From: Pseudomonas atagonensis | Lineage (GTDB): Bacteria > Pseudomonadota > Gammaproteobacteria > Pseudomonadales > Pseudomonadaceae | Length of the DNA stretch: 64,000 bases | Assembly (NCBI RefSeq): GCF_011369485.1 | Contig: NZ_VXCA01000049.1 | Location: forward strand, 17,141-81,140 | Direction of reading: 5' to 3' | Shown here: positions 43,311 through 53,300 of the stretch, one piece after another | Position numbering within the stretch: position 1 is the stretch's first letter | How the letters are laid out: the number at the start of each line of letters is the position of its first letter | The notes under the pieces: model-generated | The model's database searches: none | Seen by the model: the letters and a program-made list of their open reading frames with translations, nothing else | Told to the model about the DNA's origin: nothing | Program-made: the position numbers and the translations under genes

Positions 43311-44846
43311 ATGAACCGCAGCGACGTACTGATCATCGGCGCCGGCCCCACCGGACTGGTGCTGGCTCTGTGGCTGAGCAAACTGGGCGTGCGCGTGCGC
43401 ATCCTCGATAAAACCTCGGCGCCCGGCACCACTTCACGGGCGCTGGCGGTACAGGCGCGCACGCTGGAGTTGTATCGGCAACTGGATCTCGCTGACACCA
43501 TCGTGCGCAACGGCCATCGTGTTGCGGCAGCCAATTTCTGGGTCAACGGCAAACCGGTCGCGCAGTTGCCGCTCAACCGCATCGGCGAAGGCCTGACCCC
43601 TTACTCGTTCGTTGAGATTTTCCCGCAGGACGAGCACGAACGGTTGCTGATCGATCGCCTCGAAGACTACGGCGTCAGCGTCGAGCGCAACACCACGCTG
43701 GAGAGTTTCGAAGAAACCGGCGACGGCCTCACCGCCCATCTGCGCCTGCCCGATGGCGAGCAGGAAATCTGTCAGGCCTGCTATCTGGCTGGCTGTGACG
43801 GTGCCCGCTCGGTGGTACGCAAATCCCTCGACGCCGGATTCCCCGGCGGCACTTACCAGCAGATTTTCTACGTCGCAGACGTCAAGGCCAGCGGCCCGGC
43901 AATGAACGGCGAGCTGCACCTGGATCTGGATGAAGCGGATTTTCTCGCGGTATTCCCGTTGGCCGGCGAAGGCCGCGCGCGATTGATCGGCACCGTGCGT
44001 GACGAGCGCGCCGAGCGAGCCGAAACCCTGGAATTCTCCGACGTCAGCAGCCGCGCCATCGAACACCTGAAAGTGCACATCGAAGACGTCCATTGGTTTT
44101 CCACGTACCGCGTGCATCACCGCGTGGCTGAACACTTTCGCAGCGGCCGGGCGTTTCTGCTTGGCGACGCCGCCCACGTGCACAGCCCGGCGGGCGGTCA
44201 GGGCATGAACACCGGCATTGGCGATGCGATCAATCTGGCGTGGAAACTCGCCGCCGTCCTCAGCGGCGCGGCCACCACCAAACTGCTCGACAGCTACGAA
44301 ACCGAACGCATCGCCTTCGCCCGCAAACTGGTGTCGACCACTGACAAAGTCTTCAGCTTCGTCACCGCCGAGGGGCGCATGGCTGATCTGCTGCGCATGC
44401 GTGTGGCACCGTTTCTGATTCCGAAAATGGCCTCATTCGAAGCGAGTCGCGAATTCCTCTTTCGCACCGTTTCACAGGTCACCCTCAACTACCGCGGCAT
44501 GCCGCTCAGTCAGGGCGCGGCCGGCCACGTGCACGGCGGCGACCGTTTGCCGTGGGCGCATGACGGTGAAGGGGATAATTACGATCCGCTGCGCCAGCCG
44601 TGCTGGCAAGTGCATGTGTACGGTGACACCAGCGACGAGATGATCCAGTGGTGCAACGAGCATCATCTGCCGCTGCATGTGTTCGACTGGCGACCGGCGT
44701 TTGAATCGGCGGGACTGGGGCGCAACGGCTTCTACCTGCTGCGCCCGGATACTTACGTGGCGATCGCCGAGACCAGTGCGGATCCGAAGGTGATCGAACG
44801 GTATTTCCGTGATCACGGGATCCGGCCGTACTTTAATTGTCCCTGA
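43311..44846 (+). CDS. FAD-dependent aromatic-type monooxygenase
   Basis: A 511-residue class A flavoprotein monooxygenase. It has the N-terminal dinucleotide fold GAGPTGLVLAL (about 11-21), the DG motif LAGCDGARSVVRKSL (about 160-175), and the FAD-ribityl motif FLLGDAAHVHSPAGGQGMNT (about 282-301). A C-terminal thioredoxin-like domain of the phenol-hydroxylase branch is suggested by the tail (FYLLRPDTYVAI). It resembles MhpA/TfdB-type hydroxylases that act on aromatic compounds or polyketides. No pathway genes adjoin, so the substrate is unknown. A monocistronic unit flanked by REP elements. Confidence 0.9.
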   Translation: MNRSDVLIIGAGPTGLVLALWLSKLGVRVRILDKTSAPGTTSRALAVQARTLELYRQLDLADTIVRNGHRVAAANFWVNGKPVAQLPLNRIGEGLTPYSFVEIFPQDEHERLLIDRLEDYGVSVERNTTLESFEETGDGLTAHLRLPDGEQEICQACYLAGCDGARSVVRKSLDAGFPGGTYQQIFYVADVKASGPAMNGELHLDLDEADFLAVFPLAGEGRARLIGTVRDERAERAETLEFSDVSSRAIEHLKVHIEDVHWFSTYRVHHRVAEHFRSGRAFLLGDAAHVHSPAGGQGMNTGIGDAINLAWKLAAVLSGAATTKLLDSYETERIAFARKLVSTTDKVFSFVTAEGRMADLLRMRVAPFLIPKMASFEASREFLFRTVSQVTLNYRGMPLSQGAAGHVHGGDRLPWAHDGEGDNYDPLRQPCWQVHVYGDTSDEMIQWCNEHHLPLHVFDWRPAFESAGLGRNGFYLLRPDTYVAIAETSADPKVIERYFRDHGIRPYFNCP

Positions 44847-44862
44847 CAACCACCGTTCAAAT

Positions 44863-44952
44863 TGTGGGAGTGGGCTTGCTCACGAAAGCGTCGTGTCAGT
44901 CAGCCAGTCTGTGCCTGACATACCGTCTTCGCGAGCAAGCCCGTTCCCACAG
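44863..44952. repeat. REPIN (CTCGCGAA class, one divergent arm)
   Basis: The left arm is TGTGGGAGTGGGCTTGCTCACG and the right arm is CTTCGCGAGCAAGCCCGTTCCC. Each arm carries single-base changes from the consensus. Confidence 0.88.
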
Positions 44953-44969
44953 GGGTGATGCGTTGGACG

Positions 44970-45944
44970 TCAGATCCCGGCCAGGGCCAGGTCCATCGCA
45001 AAATACGTGAAGATCAAATCCGCCCCTGCGCGCTTGATCGCGCCAAGGCTTTCACGCACCACGCGATCCTCATCAATCGCTCCGGCCTGTGCGCCGAACT
45101 TGATCATCGCGTACTCGCCGCTGACCTGGTACGCCGACAGCGGCAGGTTCGAGGCCTCACGAATGTCGCGGATGATGTCCAGATACGCGCCGGCCGGTTT
45201 GACCATCAGCGCATCGGCGCCTTCCTGCTCGTCAAGCAGCGATTCACGCAGGGCTTCGCGGCGGTTCATCGGGTTCATCTGATAGCTTTTACGATCGCCC
45301 TTGAGCGCGCTGCCGCCGGCCTCGCGGAACGGGCCGTAGAGCGCCGAAGCGAATTTGGTCGAATACGCCATGATCGGAATCTGCGTGAAACCTGCCGCGT
45401 CGAGGGCCTGACGTATCGCCCGCACCTGGCCGTCCATCGCCGCCGACGGTGCAATCACGTCGGCACCTGCACGGGCGGCGGCAACGGCTTGCTTGCCGAG
45501 GTTGATCAGGGTCTGGTCGTTGTCCACTTCATGGTTGTGCATCACGCCGCAATGGCCGTGATCGGTGTATTCGCAGAAGCAGGTGTCGGACATCACGATC
45601 ATTTCCGGCACGGCATCCTTGGCGATGCGCGACATGCGCGAAACCAGACCGTTTTCACGCCAGGTGTCGCTGCCGTTGGCGTCCAGATGATGGGAAACGC
45701 CGAAAGTCATCACCGATTTGATGCCGGCGCGGGCATAGCGCTCGATCTCGCCGGCCAGTTTGCGCTCGGGAATACGCATCACGCCGGGCATGCTTTTGAT
45801 CGGCACGAAATCGTCGATCTCTTCCTCGACGAAAATCGGCAGCACCAGGTCATTCAGGCTGAACTCGGTTTCCTGGAACAGGCTGCGCAGGCTCGCATTG
45901 CGGCGCAGACGGCGGGGACGTGCTTCGGGGAACTGACTGGACAT
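44970..45944 (-). CDS. hemB: Delta-aminolevulinic acid dehydratase, zinc-type
   Basis: A 324-residue porphobilinogen synthase that joins two 5-aminolevulinate molecules in heme synthesis. The Schiff-base lysines are Lys197 (YSTKFASAL) and Lys249 (LMVKPAGAY). The metal site is DTCFCEYTDHGHCG with Cys122, Cys124 and Cys132, the triad of zinc enzymes such as those of E. coli and human. The well-studied P. aeruginosa enzyme lacks these cysteines and uses magnesium. The sequence is very like E. coli HemB throughout. This may be a second hemB in the genome. The ATG at 45944 (MSSQFPEARP) is chosen by family length. Confidence 0.95.
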   Translation of the reverse strand: MSSQFPEARPRRLRRNASLRSLFQETEFSLNDLVLPIFVEEEIDDFVPIKSMPGVMRIPERKLAGEIERYARAGIKSVMTFGVSHHLDANGSDTWRENGLVSRMSRIAKDAVPEMIVMSDTCFCEYTDHGHCGVMHNHEVDNDQTLINLGKQAVAAARAGADVIAPSAAMDGQVRAIRQALDAAGFTQIPIMAYSTKFASALYGPFREAGGSALKGDRKSYQMNPMNRREALRESLLDEQEGADALMVKPAGAYLDIIRDIREASNLPLSAYQVSGEYAMIKFGAQAGAIDEDRVVRESLGAIKRAGADLIFTYFAMDLALAGI

Positions 45945-46086
45945 GGGGTCTTTCCTGAAAACGGGCAGATGAGACGAAAGTCGTAGGGGGCGAAGCTTAT
46001 GCCTTGCAGCAGGTGAGGTACAAACCTGGATCAATCAAGAGTGCATTACCGGGCACGCAATAATCCCTGCGCCAAATACATACCCC

Positions 46087-46178
46087 CTTGTGGGAGCGGG
46101 CTTGCTCGCGAAGGCGTCATGTCAGTCAGCTTATTGATTACTGACACACCGCTTTCGCGAGCAAGCTCGCTCCCACAA
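46087..46178. repeat. REPIN (CTCGCGAA class)
   Basis: The left arm CTTGTGGGAGCGGGCTTGCT and the inverse right arm surround GTCAGTCAGC...CTGACAC, an inner pair that may extend the hairpin. It lies between the hemB start and the end of the convergent-side GST gene. Confidence 0.92.
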
Positions 46179-46201
46179 GGAACAGGCGTGCAGCCCGAAG
46201 A

Positions 46202-46900
46202 CTATGACGGGATGGTCAGGCCTCGAACAACCGCCGGGCGGGCGAGAAAGCGCTCCAGCACACGGGTGACATTCGGGAAGTCCTTGATACCGACCAGGTC
46301 GCCCGCCTCGTAGAACCCGATCAGGTTGCGTACCCACGGAAACGTGGCGATGTCGGCGATGGTGTAGCGCTCACCCATGATCCAGTCGCGGCCTTCCAGG
46401 CGGGTGTCGAGCACCTTGAGCAGGCGTTTGCTTTCATCGACGTAGCGATCACGCGGACGCTTGTCCTCGTAGTCCTTGCCAGCGAATTTATTGAAGAAAC
46501 CGAGTTGGCCGAACATCGGGCCGATGCCGCCCATCTGGAACATCAGCCACTGAATGGTTTCGTAGCGCAGCGCGCCTTCCTGGGCCAGCAACTGACCGCT
46601 CTTGTCGGCGAGATAAATCAGGATCGCGCCGGACTCGAACAGCGGCAGCGGCTGGTCTTGCGGGCCGTGGGGGTCGAGGATCGCCGGGATCTTGTTGTTC
46701 GGGTTCAGCGACAGAAACTCAGGGGACAACTGGTCGTGCGTGTCGAAACCGACGCGATGCGGCTCATACGGCAGGCCGATCTCTTCAAGCATGATCGAGA
46801 CTTTGACGCCGTTGGGGGTCGGCAAGGAGTAGAGCTGAATCCAGTCAGGGTACTGCGCCGGCCATTTCTGGGTGATCGGGAACGCGGACAGATCGGTCAT
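46202..46900 (-). CDS. Glutathione S-transferase, YfcG/Nu-like
   Basis: A 232-residue GST-fold protein. An N-terminal thioredoxin-like domain has LYSLPTPNGVKVSIMLEE (about 21-38), the cis-Pro region NNKIPAILDP and the glutathione site FESGAILIYLADK. A helical C-terminal domain contains QWLMFQMGGIGPMFGQLGFF, a hallmark of YfcG/YghU-type (Nu class) enzymes with disulfide reductase activity. The 'TPNG' start motif replaces the catalytic cysteine or serine, as in that class. The ATG at 46900 is preferred to upstream starts. Confidence 0.88.
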   Translation of the reverse strand: MTDLSAFPITQKWPAQYPDWIQLYSLPTPNGVKVSIMLEEIGLPYEPHRVGFDTHDQLSPEFLSLNPNNKIPAILDPHGPQDQPLPLFESGAILIYLADKSGQLLAQEGALRYETIQWLMFQMGGIGPMFGQLGFFNKFAGKDYEDKRPRDRYVDESKRLLKVLDTRLEGRDWIMGERYTIADIATFPWVRNLIGFYEAGDLVGIKDFPNVTRVLERFLARPAVVRGLTIPS

Positions 46901-47214
46901 GGGAAGCATCCAGTCACAAATTAAAGGCCTGAGCATAATCCAGGATCATCCGCTCCAGCTCAGGTTCTTTTCAGCGATGCCCTCGGGCTTACTTAAATCC
47001 GCAACATCCTGTCGCTAACCTGCGCCCAAGCCGTCAACGGTTGCCGCTAAAGTGCCGCGCACTTGTGCGAATCGAACCATCCGGCCTCAGAGGACTCTGA
47101 GTTAAGCCTTTCGCAAGGGAAGCGCAACACGACAGGGAAAACACCCGGGGCTGGGAGCCGGTGGTGTAGAGGTTTGTCAGCCTTAACCGAATTTGCTGAA
47201 GAACCTTTGATGTC
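46901..47214. other. Intergenic region, nothing firmly identified
   Basis: About 314 bases lie between the divergent GST and phosphatase genes. A small palindrome CTCAGAGGACTCTGAG is at about 47087-47102. I see no clear promoter, RNA or repeat. Confidence 0.5.
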
Positions 47215-47889
47215 ATGACGAACCTTTTGCGTTTCGCCAAACGTTTCAAACACCGCGCGTATGTGGCCCTGCCTTCCCTGCTGGCCGTCAGCGCATTGTT
47301 TCTGTCCCTCGAATCCAGCGAAAGCCGCGCACAACCGGTGGACGGCACTCAGACGCTGGTATTTCTGCGCCATGCGGAGAAACCGGAGGGTGGCCTCGGC
47401 CAGCTCAACTGTCAGGGCCTGAACCGCGCGATTGATCTGTCGACCCTGCTGCCGGAAAAATTCGGCAAGGCCGATTACGTCTTCGCCGCCAACCCGACGC
47501 GCAATGTCGAGGAAGGCGAACTGGACAATTCCTACAGCTACATTCGCCCGCTGATGACCATCAGCCCGGCCGCGATCAAGCTTGGATTGCCGGTGAACAT
47601 CGAGTTTTCCGCCAACGACACCAGTGATCTGGCGCGCGAACTGCTCGAAGACAAGTACCACAACTCGACGATTTACACGGCGTGGTCCCACGGTTATCTG
47701 CCGGAACTGATCAACAAAGTGGCCGGCAAAGCCGTCGGCGAAAAGCAGACCATCACCCAGGACTGGCCCGGTGGCGATTTTGACTCGCTGTATGTGCTGA
47801 CCCTGACCTGGCACAACGGCAAGGCCAGTTTGCAGAGCCACAGCTACAAGCAAGGGCTGGACAATGGCAAGGCGACTTGCCCGACCTGA
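47215..47889 (+). CDS. Exported histidine phosphatase family protein
   Basis: A 224-residue protein with an N-terminal signal anchor or peptide (about 15-40). The family motif RHAEKP (Arg52-His53) starts the phosphoglycerate-mutase-like fold, where His53 would be phosphorylated. A later histidine in AWSHGYLPEL is the second catalytic candidate. Substrate classes range from sugar phosphates to phosphoproteins; the periplasmic location suggests an extracytoplasmic substrate. The catalytic motif is shifted toward the RHAEKP subtype. Confidence 0.82.
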   Translation: MTNLLRFAKRFKHRAYVALPSLLAVSALFLSLESSESRAQPVDGTQTLVFLRHAEKPEGGLGQLNCQGLNRAIDLSTLLPEKFGKADYVFAANPTRNVEEGELDNSYSYIRPLMTISPAAIKLGLPVNIEFSANDTSDLARELLEDKYHNSTIYTAWSHGYLPELINKVAGKAVGEKQTITQDWPGGDFDSLYVLTLTWHNGKASLQSHSYKQGLDNGKATCPT

Positions 47890-47938
47890 TTACTGTGCGG
47901 CCTGCCCCCACAAGGAATTTGTATTCCACGCAAATCCA

Positions 47939-47964
47939 ATGTGGGAGCGGGCTTGCTCGCGAAG
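47939..47964. repeat. Single REP (CTCGCGAA class)
   Basis: A lone arm AATGTGGGAGCGGGCTTGCT with CGCGAAG. No opposite arm was found within 150 bases, unlike the doublets elsewhere. Confidence 0.85.
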
Positions 47965-47982
47965 AGGCCAGCCGCTACCCCC

Positions 47983-49086
47983 TCAAAGATGCTGACTCAC
48001 CCGCTCGCGCAGATACTCAAGCACCGCCCCACGCTCCCCCGCGAACTCGATCCGCCCGCCCTTCTTCTCGCGCTGAAACACATACATCGGGTCGTAATAC
48101 TCGCGCAGCAACCCTTCGATCCAGCCCCGGTGCAGATCCACCACGCCACTGCGCCCCTGCTCGGCCAACGCCTCTTCCATCAGGATCAGCATCCGCCGAT
48201 GGCGCTCGCCACCGAGACGTTTCTGCACGTTGTTCAGACTGTCGAGCAAACGCTCGGCAAACAAGGCAAAACCCTGTTCGCCATGCACCTGTGAAAATTC
48301 CGCCGACAGATCCACCACGTAATCTCGCAGGATCCGCTCGACGCGATCCTCAAAGCTGTCTTCCAGCCAGACCATCGGGTACTGCTGCATGCCCTGATAC
48401 AGCGGCAGCGGCAAGGCGCAGCTGCCCACGACCCGGCTCTCGTCCTCCAGCACGAATTGCCCGATACCGGCAGCGCGCTTCTTGAGAATGTCGATGGCCA
48501 GACGGTTTTCGAAATCGATGTTCGACGGCTGCCCGGTGGCGCGTTTGCCGAAGCTTGAGCCGCGATGATTGGCGTGGCCTTCCAGGTCCAGACCGTTGCG
48601 CAGCTGCACCAGCACTTCGGTCTTGCCAGTGCCGGTCATGCCGCCAAGCAAGACGAAATCGCACTGTGCGATGGCTTGCTCAAGCGTGTCGATGAGGAAG
48701 TTGCGCATCGCCTTGTAGCCACCGCCGATGCGCGGGTAGTCGATGCCCGCCTCGTCGCGCAGCCACTGTTGCGTGATCTGCGAACGCAGGCCGCCACGAA
48801 AGCAATAGAGATAACCGTCAGGGTGGGCCCGGGCGAAATCGGTCCAGGCCTGGATGCGCTCGGCCTTCACCGCGCCGGACACCAGTTGATGACCCAGTTC
48901 GATGGCGGCCTGTTGCCCGTGCTGCTTGTAACAGGTGCCGATTTTCTGCCGCTCGATGTCATTCATCAGCGGCAGATTGATCACGCCGGGAAACGCGCCT
49001 TTGTGAAATTCGACTGGCGCACGGGCGTCCATCAGCGGTCGGTCGTTGAGGAAAATATCGCGGTAATCGGTGCAGTCGCGGAGCAT
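47983..49086 (-). CDS. mnmH: tRNA 2-selenouridine synthase
   Basis: A 367-residue enzyme (also SelU/YbbB) that replaces the sulfur of 2-thiouridine at the tRNA wobble position with selenium, via geranylation. A rhodanese domain comes first (about 1-125, catalytic Cys95 in YCFRGGL), then a P-loop domain with GGMTGTGKT (about 148-156). The selenium donor is selenophosphate made by SelD, encoded just upstream. The ATG at 49086 overlaps the selD stop by one base (TGATG); a TTG three bases earlier is less likely. Confidence 0.95.
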   Translation of the reverse strand: MLRDCTDYRDIFLNDRPLMDARAPVEFHKGAFPGVINLPLMNDIERQKIGTCYKQHGQQAAIELGHQLVSGAVKAERIQAWTDFARAHPDGYLYCFRGGLRSQITQQWLRDEAGIDYPRIGGGYKAMRNFLIDTLEQAIAQCDFVLLGGMTGTGKTEVLVQLRNGLDLEGHANHRGSSFGKRATGQPSNIDFENRLAIDILKKRAAGIGQFVLEDESRVVGSCALPLPLYQGMQQYPMVWLEDSFEDRVERILRDYVVDLSAEFSQVHGEQGFALFAERLLDSLNNVQKRLGGERHRRMLILMEEALAEQGRSGVVDLHRGWIEGLLREYYDPMYVFQREKKGGRIEFAGERGAVLEYLRERVSQHL

Positions 49087-50120
49087 CAAATCACCTCGAC
49101 TGCGTTCGTCTGTCGCTCAACCAGCTCGCCGATTGGCGCCAGGTTCAGGCCCAGATCTGCGGCCACGGCGAGGAATTCTTCATTGCCTTCAGGGGTGACG
49201 GCAATCAACAGACCGCCGCTGGTTTGCGGGTCGCAGAGCACACGTTTGTGCAGCTCCTGCACCCGGCCGACCTTGCTTGAATAACTGTCGAAATTGCGCA
49301 ACGTCCCGCCGGGTACGCAGCCCTGATCGAGGTAATACTCGACGCTCTCCAGACGCGGTACGCGATCGTAATGAATGCGCGCTGTGAGCTGGCTGCCGTC
49401 GGCCATTTCGACCAGATGCCCGAGGAGGCCGAAACCGGTGACGTCGGTCATCGCGGTGACGCCGGCGAGTTTGCCGAAGCGGCTGCCGGGCTTGTTCAGG
49501 GTGCACATCCAGTCGCGGGCGACACCGACGTCGCTGTGACGCAGTTTGCCTTTTTTCTCCGCCGTGGTGAGGATGCCGATGCCCAGCGGTTTGGTCAGAT
49601 ACAACAGGCAACCGGCGGTCGCGGTGTCGTTGCGTTTCATGTGGCGCTTTTCCACCAGCCCGGTGACGGCGAGGCCGAAGATCGGCTCCGGCGCATCGAT
49701 CGAATGCCCACCCGCCAACGGAATGCCCGCTGCGTCACACACCGCACGGCCACCGCGAATCACTTCGCGCGCCACCTCCGGCGCCAGCACATTGACCGGC
49801 CAGCCGAGGATCGCAATCGCCATCAACGGATCGCCACCCATCGCATAGATATCGCTGATCGCATTCGTCGCGGCGATACGGCCGAAGTCGAACGGATCAT
49901 CGACGATCGGCATGAAGAAGTCGGTGGTCGACACCACACCGCGCTCGGCATCGATCTCGTACACCGCGGCGTCATCACGCGAGGCATTGCCGACCCACAG
50001 TTTCGGATCAAGGTTCTGCGCCCCGCTGCCAGCCAGAATCACTTCCAGTACCTGCGGAGAAATCTTGCAGCCGCAACCGGCGCCGTGGCTGTATTGGGTC
50101 AGACGAATCGGCTCGCTCAT
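49086..50120 (-). CDS. selD: Selenide, water dikinase (selenophosphate synthase)
   Basis: A 344-residue ATP-dependent enzyme producing selenophosphate. The catalytic loop is HGAGCGCKI with Cys16 and Lys19. It is the cysteine form (no in-frame UGA, so it does not itself need selenocysteine). The family ATP-binding glycines and aspartates are present (for example TDFFMPIVDDPFDFGRIA). It forms a two-gene operon with mnmH. No selA or selB is in the window; the local use of selenium is tRNA modification. Confidence 0.96.
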   Translation of the reverse strand: MSEPIRLTQYSHGAGCGCKISPQVLEVILAGSGAQNLDPKLWVGNASRDDAAVYEIDAERGVVSTTDFFMPIVDDPFDFGRIAATNAISDIYAMGGDPLMAIAILGWPVNVLAPEVAREVIRGGRAVCDAAGIPLAGGHSIDAPEPIFGLAVTGLVEKRHMKRNDTATAGCLLYLTKPLGIGILTTAEKKGKLRHSDVGVARDWMCTLNKPGSRFGKLAGVTAMTDVTGFGLLGHLVEMADGSQLTARIHYDRVPRLESVEYYLDQGCVPGGTLRNFDSYSSKVGRVQELHKRVLCDPQTSGGLLIAVTPEGNEEFLAVAADLGLNLAPIGELVERQTNAVEVI

Positions 50121-50251
50121 GGGGGAGTCTCTGGCTAGGGAATGTGGCGGATTCTAGCAGAGCGCGAGGTTGGCGATTCTTGTGCTGATACTCAGAGCCT
50201 GCTTGCGAAGGCAATCGAGGCGAAAGTCCTGAATGTAGAAAACTCAAGATC

Positions 50252-50331
50252 AAAAGATCGCAGCCTGCGGCAGCTCCTACATAGAGAATCGCGTTTCTCT
50301 GTAGGAACTGCCGCAGGCTGCGATCTTTTGC
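50252..50331. repeat. REP-like inverted pair (CAGCCTGCGGCAG class)
   Basis: AAAAGATCGCAGCCTGCGGC and the inverse GCCGCAGGCTGCGATCTTTT are separated by about 22 bases, with CTCCTACA/TGTAGGAA extending the pair. A fifth distinct palindrome class. Confidence 0.85.
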
Positions 50332-50332
50332 T

Positions 50333-50363
50333 CAAACAAAAAAAACCGCCCTGACGGGCGGCT
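50333..50363 (-). terminator. Terminator of the giant autotransporter gene
   Basis: Read on the minus strand, CCGCCC-GTCA-GGGCGG is followed by a T-run of about 10, starting about 20 bases after the stop of the autotransporter. It separates that gene from selD. Confidence 0.9.
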
Positions 50364-50383
50364 AAAAGGTGCTTCGACCCTAC

Positions 50384-53300
50384 TCAGAAGCCAAGGCTGA
50401 AGCTGACAGTCATGGCGTGGTCGTTGCTGTCGTTCGACAGTTGTCCCGAATAGCCGATACCAAGTTTGCCGGTCGGGCTGATCTGGAAGTCCACACCCGC
50501 TTCGACGATGGCGCTGTCCTTGGCAATCGGCACACCTTGGGTGCTGAACGAGGCGCCGCCGTCGATGAAGGTCAGGTCGGCGTCAGGCTTGGTGTCGCCG
50601 AACGCGTGTCGCCAGCCGATCGCCGCGCGCGGGGTGAATTGCCCGCCGTTGCTCAGGGTGATGACTTTGCCGGCCCGCACGCCGAGGGTCGAGAAGGTGA
50701 TGTCCTGATCGGCATCGGCCTCCAGGCGCCCTACGCCGCCCTTTTCCTTGGCCTTGTCGGTGTCGTAGTTGACGTAGGCCAGACCCGCGAACGGTTCCAG
50801 GGCAATGCCGGCGGCATCAATGGTGTAACCGACTTCACCGAACACTTGGGCGCTGCGTGCATCGTAATTGGCCTTCAAGCGGTCGTTGTAGCTGCCGACG
50901 CTGACGTTGCGTTTGGTCTCGATATCGTGCCAGCTGTATGCCGCGCCGAGGCGCACCGCCAGTGCGTCGAATTGCGAGTTGAGGTACGCCGCCAGGTGGT
51001 AGCTCTCGACCGTGGCATCCGAGCGACGATCATGGGCGTCGAGGTCGCTGCGGGTGTAACCGGCGGCCATGCCCACGCGCCACTGGTCATCGATTTGCTT
51101 GTCGGTGCCGAGCATGAAGCCGCTGAGGTTACGGTCGAGTTTCGCGGTGTTGCTGTCGCCGTCCGATTCGCCCCAGGCACCGAGTGCCCGCGCCCAGCCG
51201 ACCATTTCGCCTTGGCAACCGTTGCTGCTCAATTGGTTGTCGCTCGGCGCCAGCGCCCGACGCGGATCATCCGCAGCGCTGCACGATGGCTGACGCATGC
51301 GGTCATTGACCGCGTCGCGCACGTAACGCGAGTCTTCAAGAATCGCGCTGGCCGTGCTGGCGTGGATTTCCCCGGACAGACTGTCGAAGGCATTGCGCGC
51401 ACCGGCCACGCTGAGGTTGACGATTTCATTCTGCAACGCTGCACCGGCGGCGCCGTTACGCGACAGTGCTGAAGCTGCAGCGCGCTGGTTCTTCGTCGCG
51501 GCGACATCGGCGAACGAATTGCCGTTGCGGCTGACCGCGAGGGTCACCGAATCGGCTCCGTAAATCAGCGAACTGTCGAGGAACGCGTATTGCGGCAGAT
51601 TGGTGCTGCTGAACGTGCCGGTGACGCCGCCGCCCGCCGTGATCAGCGAGTACACGGTGTTGCCGGTGAACGGTGCCAGCGAGTTGACCTGCAAGCCACC
51701 GCTCAGTGCCGCCGTGCCACCGACCGCCAACGGTGTCGCCGTCGGCGAACTGATGGTCAGCGCCAGCACGCCGTCAGCGGCGTTGGTCAGGTTGCCCGCG
51801 ACGCTCAGGGTGCCAGCCTCGGCGCCCGAGGCCACCACACCGTGGTTGACCACCGAACCGACGCTGCCGTTACCGCTCAGACCGGCGCCGTTGGCGACAG
51901 TCACTTGCCCGCCCAACGATGCCCGCGCAGACCGGCTGCCGACTTGCAGTACGCCTTGATCCACTGACACGGTGCCGCTGAACGGCTGATCACCGGTCAA
52001 CAGCAAGGTCCCGGTGCCGCGTTTGAGCATCGCACCAAGACCACGCAGCGTGCCGTTGAACTGGCCGTTGGCGGTCTGCTGGAACACCAGCGAAGCGTTG
52101 TTGAGGATGTTGCCTTGCAGGCTCGTGGTGTTGCCGATCAGCGTACCGCCGCTGACGGTGGTGCCACCGCTGTAGGTGTTGGCGCCACTCAGCACCAGCG
52201 TGCCGGAGTCGAGTTTTTCGATGCCGCCGGTGCCCACCAGCGGCACGGAGATTTCCGCACTGCCCCCGGCATTGACTCGTACCGGCGCCAGGCTGCCGTC
52301 CGCACCGTTGACCGGGGTCAGCGTGCCACCCGCGCCAGGCACCAGACTGTAGCCACTGGCAAGGAATTGCAGGCCGGTGAAATTCTGATTGCCCTGCACA
52401 GTGACTGTCCCGGCCTGGCCGCCAAAAACGGCGAACTGACCATTGGAAGCCAGCGCCTGGGTGCCGGTCGGATCGGTCCAGTTGGTATTTGGCCCCCACA
52501 CGCCGTTGCCGCCATCGATGCTGCCATCCGGATTGGTGGTGCCGCCGTTCCAGAACTGCACCTCACCCGGCGTGCCTTGCACCAGAAGATTGATCTGATT
52601 GGCGATGGCGGTTTGCAGGGTCAGGTTGGCGGCCGACACCGGCAGGCTGCCGTAGACCAGACCGTTGTCGGTCAGGCTGCCGCCGTAGCTGAACAGTTGA
52701 TAGACGCCAGTGCCAAAGCCCCCGGCGTTGCTGATGTTCAGCGTGCCGTCGAGGGTCAAGTTGCCAGCGACGTTGACCACGGTGGTGGAACTGGTCGCCG
52801 AGCCGAGGCTGAAGTCCAGATTTGTGCCCGAGGACAACGCCAGCGAACCGACCGACAACGGCGTCGCCGTGCCACCACCGAGCAATGTCGCGCCGCTGGC
52901 CAGTTGCAGCGCCCCGCCGAGCTGCCCGCCACCACCGATTTTCGCGCCGCTGGCGACGTCGACGTTGGCGCTGTCGAGCACACCGTTGACGATCAGATTG
53001 CCGGCCTGCACCGAAGTGTTGCCGGTGAAGGTGTTGTTGCCGGTCAGCAGCAATTGACCGCTGCCGGTTTTGTTCAGCGTGCCGGTGCCGGTGAGGTTGC
53101 CGGTGTAGCTGCCGTCGGCGTTCTGTTCGAAAGTCAGCGCCGCGTTGTTGACGATTGCGCCTTGCAGGCTGCTGGTGTCGCCGCGCGTGCTGCCACCGTT
53201 CAGCGTGGTGCCACCGCTGTAGGTGTTGGCGCCGCTGAGTACCAGATCACCCGTGCCGTTTTTCAGCAGACTGCCAGTGCCGGTAATCGCGCCGATCAGG

